From Calditrichota bacterium (GTDB lineage Bacteria > Zhuqueibacterota > Zhuqueibacteria > Residuimicrobiales > Krinioviventaceae), in assembly GCA_013152225.1 (NCBI GenBank), contig JAADGR010000381.1, positions 1-38,415 on the forward strand: a DNA stretch of 38,415 nucleotides, read 5' to 3'. Positions 29,079-36,844 of the stretch are shown piece by piece; positions within the stretch are counted from its first letter, which is position 1; each line of letters starts with the position of its first letter. The translations under genes were made by a program, and so were the position numbers. The notes under the pieces are model-generated. The model was not told where the DNA came from. It saw only the letters and a list, made by a program, of their open reading frames with translations, and made no database searches.

Positions 29079-29176
29079 AATGCCCGCATTGGAGTTATTT
29101 CAACTCTGTTTATCTCTTGCGTGGCCAAAGCTACCAGTTTTGATGACTTGGGCGAGTCGGCTGGTAGCTTTTTTTT
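29079..29176 (+). ncRNA. Candidate ~100-nt small RNA, copy 2 of structured element
   Basis: Promoter just upstream; 5' hairpin GAGTT-atttc-AACTC; GCTACCAG..GACTtgggcgAGTC..CTGGTAGC then T8. Confidence 0.65.
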
Positions 29177-29178
29177 CA

Positions 29179-29604
29179 TTAAAACACTGGGGCCGGAGCC
29201 AAATTCCGTTCAATAATTGTTTCTGTTGCCGATACAATTGCGTCTGTTTCAGAAGTAGAGATGGGCTTGAAAGCCTGGTAGTTTATCCCTAATTCTGCTG
29301 CTACTTTGCGAATTCGATGATTGAAATCGTCTGTGATGAGAATGACCGGCAGGCGGGGACGTAATTTTTTAACGACCGGCAGAACTTCCACTCCCATAAT
29401 GCCTGCCAAATCGATATCCATGATCAGCAAATCGATATCGTGATCCAGGATTTTAACGAGTACGTCAATGCCTCTCTGAACTACATAGATTTTGTAATTT
29501 CCTTTACCCAATTTATTTTTGAGCGCTTCTACCGTCCGTGAGTCGAGGGTCCCAATTACTATTTTTTTCGTCGATTTCGTCTCTGAATTTGATTGCTGTA
29601 TCAT
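29179..29604 (-). CDS. Single-domain response regulator (receiver)
   Basis: DLLIMDIDLAGIMGVEVLP, VILITDDF, YQAFKPIS. Confidence 0.82.
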   Translation of the reverse strand: MIQQSNSETKSTKKIVIGTLDSRTVEALKNKLGKGNYKIYVVQRGIDVLVKILDHDIDLLIMDIDLAGIMGVEVLPVVKKLRPRLPVILITDDFNHRIRKVAAELGINYQAFKPISTSETDAIVSATETIIERNLAPAPVF

Positions 29605-29878
29605 TTTGTTTGCACCTTTTTGTTGTTGGTTCCACTGATTGCCATGCTTTTTTGACTCGTCTTGGATTTTACAACATTCATGCCATTGAGGTCGAAAATT
29701 GCGATTTGTTTTTGCAATTGATTTTAATAAGGTTAACTAGTGGTCTGTGTTGTGATGCAAGAGATGGAAATTGGAATCTACGAGGATTTTGTTGCTTGTA
29801 AGCCACTTGATGAGACAAAACACGGTCATTGGTTTAGAGATGGAATAAAGGGGTGGGAGCAAATTCCTTAAAAAAGAA

Positions 29879-29906
29879 AAGCCCTGTCAAAGAGTTGGCA
29901 GAGCTT
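29879..29906 (-). terminator. Terminator downstream of the sigma54 activator gene
   Basis: AAGCcCTGtCAA-agag-TTGgCAGaGCTT; T-rich TTTTCTTTTTT follows on minus strand. Confidence 0.6.
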
Positions 29907-29919
29907 TATTCGGTATTTA

Positions 29920-31347
29920 TTAATTGTCTATTTTCATCTTGCGGAATTCGATTCCACGATTATCGATCAACCGATAAATCGTTTTTCGGTTGAGTCCTGC
30001 GGCATCCGCGACTTTTGTAACATTGTTGTCATACTTTTCCAATAGTGTTTCGATATATTGTTTTTCCCACGTTTGCAATAATCTTTCTTTAGATGTTTTG
30101 AAATCCAATTCCGCGTTCGTGTCGACAAAGACTCTTTTTGATGTTGGCCGTAATCTTTCGGGCAAATCTTCCGGACGAACAATCGGACTATTCGAGAGAG
30201 CAATAATATGCTCGATTACACTTTCAAGTTCTCTGACATTGCCCGGCCACGGATATTGCTGCAATATTAATAATGTCTCATTTGAAAATTTATCAATTTT
30301 AATGAGGCCGCGGCTATTGGACTTTTTCAGGAAATGATAGGCCAAAACGGGAATGTCTTCTTTCCTCTCCCGCAATGGAGGAACATGCAAGCGAATCACA
30401 TTGAGGCGGAAATAAAGATCTTCACGCATCATGCCTGATTTAACCATTTCTTCCGGGTCTTTATTTGTAGCGCTGATAATGCGTACATCCACTTCGCGTT
30501 CTTTTACACTACCGAGACGTCGAACCCTGCGATCATTTAGAACGCGCAAAAGTTTGTGCTGCATTTCCAGGCTTACTTCGGCGATTTCATCCAGAAAAAT
30601 TGTTCCCCTGTCTGCAGCTTCGAACAGTCCCTGTTTGTCTGCATTTGCCCCGGTAAAAGTACCTTTTACATGACCAAATAATTCCCTTTCCAGCAAATGC
30701 TCGGGAAGCGCGCTGACCAGGACAGGAACGAAACTCTCGTCTTTCCTCTGGCTGTAATAATGAATGCCTCTGGCAATAACATCTTTACCTGTTCCCGTTT
30801 CTCCGGTAATGAAAACATTTGTAATGGTCCGGGCCACGCGCTTGGCCTTTTCGAACACATCACAAATTGGCGGACTGGTGCCGACGGCTCCGTAAAATCC
30901 ACCATCGTCCGCAATATTGACTTTACCGCGAAGATACTCGTTTTCTTGCTGCATTCGGGCATATTTAAATGCCCGTTCAATGGGGAGCAAAATATCATGG
31001 CTGATTTGAACTTTTTGGATGAAATCAAATGCGCCCTTTTTAAAAGCCTCTACCGCGACTGGCACCGTTCCATAAGCGGTATACAGCAAAATGACTGCAT
31101 CCGGATCTATCTGCCGGGCTTCTTGTAAAAATTCGATTCCTGCTAACGGTGTTTCCATCTTGAGATCTGTCAGAACGACAAGGGGTTTTTTCTCCTTGAA
31201 GACCTTTAAACCCTCTGCTTTATTATGAGCTGTCAGACAGCTATAATGTGAACTTTTGAGAAGGTTAACGATAGATTCCAGCACTGTTAATTGATCATCA
31301 ATGACCAGAATCTTGCCGTCATTGTTGTTCCGCTTTCCTTTTTCCAT
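29920..31347 (-). CDS. NtrC-type sigma54-dependent response regulator
   Basis: Receiver + AAA+ (FITGETGTGKDVIARGIHYYS, GTFTGAN, FLDEIAEVSLEMQHKLLRVL) + Fis-type HTH. Confidence 0.95.
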   Translation of the reverse strand: MEKGKRNNNDGKILVIDDQLTVLESIVNLLKSSHYSCLTAHNKAEGLKVFKEKKPLVVLTDLKMETPLAGIEFLQEARQIDPDAVILLYTAYGTVPVAVEAFKKGAFDFIQKVQISHDILLPIERAFKYARMQQENEYLRGKVNIADDGGFYGAVGTSPPICDVFEKAKRVARTITNVFITGETGTGKDVIARGIHYYSQRKDESFVPVLVSALPEHLLERELFGHVKGTFTGANADKQGLFEAADRGTIFLDEIAEVSLEMQHKLLRVLNDRRVRRLGSVKEREVDVRIISATNKDPEEMVKSGMMREDLYFRLNVIRLHVPPLRERKEDIPVLAYHFLKKSNSRGLIKIDKFSNETLLILQQYPWPGNVRELESVIEHIIALSNSPIVRPEDLPERLRPTSKRVFVDTNAELDFKTSKERLLQTWEKQYIETLLEKYDNNVTKVADAAGLNRKTIYRLIDNRGIEFRKMKIDN

Positions 31348-31379
31348 AACACACCACCCTTCCTAACACCACGATGAAC

Positions 31380-32438
31380 TTAGACATCTGCTCTTGGCAA
31401 AAGTACTGTTACTTTGGTTCCTTTATTTACCTTACTGTTTATTTCAATGCTACCATGATGATTTGCAATGATGCCATAGCTTATCGAGAGTCCCAATCCC
31501 GGATGTCCATCACTTTTTGTCGTAAAAAACGGATCATAAATTCGTTTAAGAACTTTATTATCAATTCCTGTCCCATTATCACGAATAACGATTTTTAAAT
31601 ATTTTGAAGAAACTTTATCAACTGCGGATGATATTTTGAGAACACCACCATTTGGCATTGCTTCCAGGCCATTACGGATGATGTTGACGAATGCTTGTTC
31701 CAACGTTATTTCACTTCCGAGAATTGTCGGCAATTCTTCATCCAGAATAATCCAATAATTAATGTTATGTTGAAGCTGCAACATTTTGCTTAGTTCAATA
31801 GATTTCGCAATGATGTCATTAAGCTGCAACTTGACAAAGTTACCTTGTGGTTCCTGGCTGAACGATTGCATAGCATTTGTTATCAGAGACATCGAATAGA
31901 GCTGATCCTGCATCGATTGCAATTCACCTTTAAGATTTGAAAAATCAATGCTTACAAATCCATCAGCAAGCAATGTTCCGATCCGATTCAGCACCGAAGC
32001 GAGAGGATTGTTTAATCTGTCCGCGATTTGAGCTGCAAGGACTGACATAATGGACATTTTTTCATGTAGTTCATGCTGAAGAGCCAGGCGCGAATTCTCG
32101 GTAAAATTACGTCCGCCAAAAACCACTCCGGTTATTCTTCCATTATTAACCAGGGGTTCAATTGTTATTAAAAATGTTATAGAGTGCTTTGAGTGCGAAT
32201 GAGGAGATATAACTTTTTTAAATGTTTTGCCCTCGTTAAGAACCCTGCGACAAATCAGAGTAAATTTTTTGCTCCAAAACTTGGGCACTACATTGTAAAA
32301 ATAATCTCCTTTTTTGAATTCCTGGAAATAGCCTCTATCAGATAAAAAAGTGCCTTTGTAATCAAGGATTTTAAGGTCCTTATCAAGCACAAATTTCTGC
32401 GCCTCTGCGTTCACTTTTATTTTTTCTGTGGCATTCAT
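31380..32438 (-). CDS. PAS/histidine kinase-like protein lacking the H-box His
   Basis: AAQIADRLNNPLASVLNRI; intact HATPase DNGTGID, PFFTTKSDGHPGLGLSISYGI. Confidence 0.88.
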   Translation of the reverse strand: MNATEKIKVNAEAQKFVLDKDLKILDYKGTFLSDRGYFQEFKKGDYFYNVVPKFWSKKFTLICRRVLNEGKTFKKVISPHSHSKHSITFLITIEPLVNNGRITGVVFGGRNFTENSRLALQHELHEKMSIMSVLAAQIADRLNNPLASVLNRIGTLLADGFVSIDFSNLKGELQSMQDQLYSMSLITNAMQSFSQEPQGNFVKLQLNDIIAKSIELSKMLQLQHNINYWIILDEELPTILGSEITLEQAFVNIIRNGLEAMPNGGVLKISSAVDKVSSKYLKIVIRDNGTGIDNKVLKRIYDPFFTTKSDGHPGLGLSISYGIIANHHGSIEINSKVNKGTKVTVLLPRADV

Positions 32439-32456
32439 TTCAAATAATGCTTTTAA

Positions 32457-33566
32457 TTATGCCCTCGGAAGTTGGATCCTTACAATTGTACCGCCAGCGG
32501 TCTCACTTTTAATTTGCAAAGTTCCATTGTGATTTAGAACTGTACTGTACGCAATCGAAAGTCCCAGTCCCGACTTGTCCTTCCCCTTGCTTGTTGTATA
32601 AAAGGGTTCAATGACTTTGGAAATTTCTTCCGCCGGAATTCCAGGTCCCGTGTCCCTGACAGTTATCAAAAAATATCCGTTATTTTCATTGTTGTATTTC
32701 AATGTAACGCGGACATGTCCATGGTCATCTATCGCTTCCAAAGCGTTTAAAATGACCTGCAAAAAAGCGTATTGAAGTTTTGATTCGGAACATTTAATGT
32801 CCGGTAATTTATCCGTCGAAACAAAATCGATGTTTTTTGCTCGCCTGGAAAATTGAATTTTTGCTACAGTGATCGCATTAGTAAGAATTTCATTTAAATT
32901 TGCCGGAGCCATTTCAATTTGTGAATCGTCCTGAAAAAAGCACATTTCGTCTAAAAACGTGCTGATCCCATTTGCCTGTTTAACCAGAAAGTCTATATCT
33001 TTTTCGCCGCATTCAAACGTTTCGTCACCATTGGAGGAGATTTTTCTGCGCATAAGGTCGAGATGATTTAAAATAACCATGAGATGGTTGTTTATGTCAT
33101 GTACTATTTTTCCAACCAATCGCCCCATTGCTTCAAATTTTTCCGCTTCGATGGATAGCGCTTCATTCTGACGAGGTGCTTCCGGAGAAGAAAATGTTTG
33201 CGATAAACTACTATTGTCTGTTTTCCGGGACGCTTGAATAAAAAGAGGAATATTATCAAGACAATTGACTGCAAGTTCCGTTGCTTCGGAGTCGGAAGAA
33301 TGAATGGGCGTTGCATTTGCTTTTCGTGAGATCGAGGGTGACTGCATGGCGATTGTGCTTTCCGCCCGCGAGTTACTTTGAATTGCTTTTTTTGCGGGGC
33401 AGTTGGGGCATGGTGAATCTAAATTGAAAAATATTTTATAACATATTTTACCTTCGAGCTTAAGTGATGGAACGCTGGCACATTCTTCGGCAAGTTTATT
33501 ACCTAATATTCTTTGAATAATATACGATTTATCGATTATTAAAGTTTTTTCGTCATCACGAACCAT
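32457..33566 (-). CDS. Sensor histidine kinase with N-terminal CPNCP motif
   Basis: KIVHDINNHLMVILNHLDL H-box; HATPase DTGPGIP, PFYTTSKGKDKSGLGLSIAY; FNLDSPCPNCPAKKAI. Confidence 0.9.
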   Translation of the reverse strand: MVRDDEKTLIIDKSYIIQRILGNKLAEECASVPSLKLEGKICYKIFFNLDSPCPNCPAKKAIQSNSRAESTIAMQSPSISRKANATPIHSSDSEATELAVNCLDNIPLFIQASRKTDNSSLSQTFSSPEAPRQNEALSIEAEKFEAMGRLVGKIVHDINNHLMVILNHLDLMRRKISSNGDETFECGEKDIDFLVKQANGISTFLDEMCFFQDDSQIEMAPANLNEILTNAITVAKIQFSRRAKNIDFVSTDKLPDIKCSESKLQYAFLQVILNALEAIDDHGHVRVTLKYNNENNGYFLITVRDTGPGIPAEEISKVIEPFYTTSKGKDKSGLGLSIAYSTVLNHNGTLQIKSETAGGTIVRIQLPRA

Positions 33567-34110
33567 TCACGAACTCGCCTTTAATTCATCTATGCGCATT
33601 CTTGAACTTTAAATTTTTCAATAATAAATAGGAAGGATTAGAACTGTTTCCCGTCAATCCCTTCCACACAGCCCAGCCAAAATGATGCGGAATAACTACG
33701 AGGATATTATGATGTGGAACCTGTCGTTGGAGAGAACCATATCCGTTTTAAAGAACTGAAATAATATAATGAATTTGTCCCTTAAAAGCAACATTTATTT
33801 TTGAAAAATCTAATTTTTTTTGATCTCTGGGGCAACTTTGTCTCATTGATATGTATTAATACGTAAAAAAATGATTTTTGCGGGCACTGAAAAGAAAGTA
33901 ATTAAATATGAAAAAATAACCATCAGGATGACTTCTTGTTATTGTTGAATTTCGAACTGTGGATGCTCAATATGCGTGAATAGCTTTTTCTGTTTGTGCA
34001 ATATAATATATTTTTGATGTAATTGCTGCGCGAATATCAATATTGTAATTGGATGGTGTTGTACTTTTGCTTGAATTTAGTTCCAGGAAAACGTACATTT
34101 CATCGTACAA

Positions 34111-34599
34111 TCAAAGATGAATGTTTTTCTTTTGCAACGCATACAAAAGTATCAACCCAAAGACATAGCAGGCCACAAACTCACCAATAGCGATGTAGGT
34201 GACTGTCATCCAGTAAGGAAGGCCAGACAGAACATGCAGGTAAAGGCTTACTCCGAAAGCATTAACGAGAACAGGCGGAAGAGGTGCCAACCAGGGTTTG
34301 TTATAACGGCGCAGCCAATATGTGAGGAGTGCTGCAATAAGGGTTAATAAACTGCCGCCAAAAATATCAATCGGCCCAAAGCCGCCGAATATATTTGCTG
34401 CCATGCATCCAAAATACAGTCCGGGAATGGCAGGAGGAAAAATGTAAGGCAGAACAGTGAGGGCTTCGGCTAATCGGACTTGCACCGGGCCATAGCTAAA
34501 GGGGGCCAGGATGATGGTTAAAGCGGCGTACAGCGCACCGATTATTCCGGCAATGGCAATATTTTTTGTGCTAAATTTTTGGGACACTTTGGACTCCAT
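34111..34599 (-). CDS. queT: QueT-family transporter (putative queuosine precursor transporter)
   Basis: IAIAGIIGALYAALTIILAPFSYGPVQVRLAEALTVLPYIFPPAIPGLYFGCMAANIFGG; start at MESKVSQ. Confidence 0.85.
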   Translation of the reverse strand: MESKVSQKFSTKNIAIAGIIGALYAALTIILAPFSYGPVQVRLAEALTVLPYIFPPAIPGLYFGCMAANIFGGFGPIDIFGGSLLTLIAALLTYWLRRYNKPWLAPLPPVLVNAFGVSLYLHVLSGLPYWMTVTYIAIGEFVACYVFGLILLYALQKKNIHL

Positions 34600-35254
34600 A
34601 ATAATAGTTTCTACAATTACAGATAGACTGGAAAAAGTATTTGGCATTCCCAAATGGAAGGGCAGAGGCAAGCCCTTGGGAAGCCTGATTCTCACTGTGC
34701 TTTCGCAGAGCACAAATGACCGCAATCGAGATGTTGCTTATGCGCGTTTGAAAGAACGATTTCCTGAATGGAAAAGTGTTATGAACGCGCCGGCAGAAGA
34801 AATTGCAGATGCTATCCGCCCGGCCGGACTGGCCAACCAAAAGGGGGCACGGATCAAAGACATCCTGCGATGGGTTTATGATACTTATGATACTTTCGAT
34901 CTCGGATTTCTATGCGATATGGATCCGGATCAAGTGACTGAGACGTTTCTCAAACTAAAGGGTGTCGGCATTAAAACGATCAGCGTGGTTTTAATGTTCA
35001 CCTGTGGCGTGGATGTGTTTCCGGTCGATACTCATGTGCACCGTATTTGCCGCCGCCTGGGATTGGTCGGGGAGAAGGCCTCCGCAGAAAAGACCCACTA
35101 CCACATGCAGGCTTTGGTGCCGGATGGAAAATCTTATTCTTTACATAACAATTTCCTCCGTCTGGGGCGGACAATTTGCAAAGCGCAAAAACCGAAATGC
35201 ATCGAGTGCCCGTTGAATGATTTGTGCCCTTCAGCCATTATCACTGATAATTAA
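34589..35254 (+). CDS. nth: Endonuclease III-like DNA glycosylase with [4Fe-4S] loop
   Basis: LKGVGIKTISVVLMFTCGVDVFPVDTHVHRICRRLGL; C-x6-C-x2-C-x5-C; TTG start inferred. Confidence 0.9.
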   Translation: MDSIIIVSTITDRLEKVFGIPKWKGRGKPLGSLILTVLSQSTNDRNRDVAYARLKERFPEWKSVMNAPAEEIADAIRPAGLANQKGARIKDILRWVYDTYDTFDLGFLCDMDPDQVTETFLKLKGVGIKTISVVLMFTCGVDVFPVDTHVHRICRRLGLVGEKASAEKTHYHMQALVPDGKSYSLHNNFLRLGRTICKAQKPKCIECPLNDLCPSAIITDN

Positions 35255-35331
35255 GCGATCTTTTGAAAAAGCAAAACTTTGAGATCTTAAATGGGTTCCT
35301 CCTTAAAATATGCGGGGATAACATTTTTTTC

Positions 35332-36210
35332 TTACAGACGCGCTTTGATCTTTTTCAGCAATTCATCCGCTTTTTGTTGATCTTTGTACCCTGAAACTCC
35401 GAGGATATAATTTTTGAATCCCTCTGCCACCATCTTTCCCTGGTAAGGAGTTTTGGCGCTGAACCGTTTTGAAATGCTTTCCGATGAAATTGTTATTTCT
35501 CCCCGTTTGGCGATACTTTCCCTGAATGTTTTCAGAGCTACCCTCGATTCCTTTTCTGATTTGTTTATCACGATAAAAGCCGAAAACCCGCTTTTATAAC
35601 TTGCCTGAACGACCGGGCCAAAAGAAGATTGTCCCATAAAGTCTTTAGTGATATACTTTAGAGAATGAGGCATCTGATTTTGGGATGGCAGCAATGAAAG
35701 CTCTTTTGGCCGCGGCGTATTTGGGAAAGCAGCAGCTAATTTCAGGGCAAGATTGTGAATTGTCGTTTTTACGCGCGGATTTGTCGACCCGGCATTCAGT
35801 TGTACAAAATACTTGTCTTTATAAAAACGAATGTTCAAATCAGAGACGATCGCTTCTTCGCCGATGTTTGCAAAAGAAAGTTCCGGCCGGCGATAACTGC
35901 TGTAAATTCCAAAAGCATTCAGGGGCGTTCCCATGTCATAAACGTCAATAGTAAAGGTCACGCTTTCATCGGTTTTGAGCGCATAAGAGGCGGTGGCCAT
36001 CTCAACAAAGTAATAATCATTGTATAGTTCAGCTTCGCCGTCAATGTATTCATACAGGTTTTCAGCCGTATAAATCTCCGGCTCAAAATCCCATTTCCAG
36101 CCTGGTTCGAAATCAGGCTGAGGCAAAAATGTTTGGACTTTGGCCGCCGGGGAGTTTATCACAGTTGCCAACAAAAAAGAGGCCAAAATTACCCCAAATA
36201 GATTTCTCAT
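35332..36210 (-). CDS. DUF6599-like secreted protein
   Basis: Signal peptide; ENLYEYIDGEAELYNDYYFVEMATASY motif. Confidence 0.7.
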   Translation of the reverse strand: MRNLFGVILASFLLATVINSPAAKVQTFLPQPDFEPGWKWDFEPEIYTAENLYEYIDGEAELYNDYYFVEMATASYALKTDESVTFTIDVYDMGTPLNAFGIYSSYRRPELSFANIGEEAIVSDLNIRFYKDKYFVQLNAGSTNPRVKTTIHNLALKLAAAFPNTPRPKELSLLPSQNQMPHSLKYITKDFMGQSSFGPVVQASYKSGFSAFIVINKSEKESRVALKTFRESIAKRGEITISSESISKRFSAKTPYQGKMVAEGFKNYILGVSGYKDQQKADELLKKIKARL

Positions 36211-36236
36211 TTTTCGTCCTTATTTATTAGTTACGC

Positions 36237-36515
36237 AAAGAGGGCAACACCGCGCGGGCATTGGCCTTCACAGGCACTACATAATCGGCAGAGTTGGTTG
36301 TCGATAACCTGGCCGTAAATGCAGCCTGGTAGGGATTCAAGTTTTTTATTCTATCATCCTTATAGCCGCAGGCCTGGGTCTTCATGGCAATGATGCCAAT
36401 GTTAGCTGCTGCCGCTTCCTTGATAGCATTTCCCAGAGCTTTGAGGCTTTTTTCAGCATCCCTGAGCTTTTTCTTTTTTGTACCCGGCTTAATTTTTCTC
36501 CTCTTGCCATTTTAA
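36237..36515 (-). pseudogene. Decayed aldo/keto reductase with C-terminal 4Fe-4S motif
   Basis: One frame LKALGNAIKEAAAANIGIIAMKTQACGY...LNPYQAA; another frame LCRLCSACEGQCPRGVALFA*; N-terminus and middle missing. Confidence 0.7.
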
Positions 36516-36844
36516 AAACCTCCGTTGAAAGCATATACAAAAAGAAATTGCTACTTGAGCATTACTCTAATTTGCTAAAAGAGTGAAAGAAATGCAAGCA
36601 AATAATAAAACGCATAAAGAATTCTCCCATTTACAAAACATGTCTTGGCGATCATCAATTATATGAAATCTGCGACGAATGTTGCAATTCGACATGAACT
36701 TTTTTTGCAAGTAATAGCTCAAATTTCCAAACATATTTTTAATACTAGGGCAGCGTTTTTTAGTATTTGCAAGAATTGTTATAATTATTATATTGCTTAC
36801 TCAAAATGTTGTTACTGTAGTTTATTAAACAAAAGGAGGGAGCA

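Noticed and set aside
29044-29292. 82-aa + strand ORF overlapping the candidate sRNA
   Set aside because: Begins in the -35 box, runs through the terminator and into the antisense of the receiver gene; no RBS or domain.
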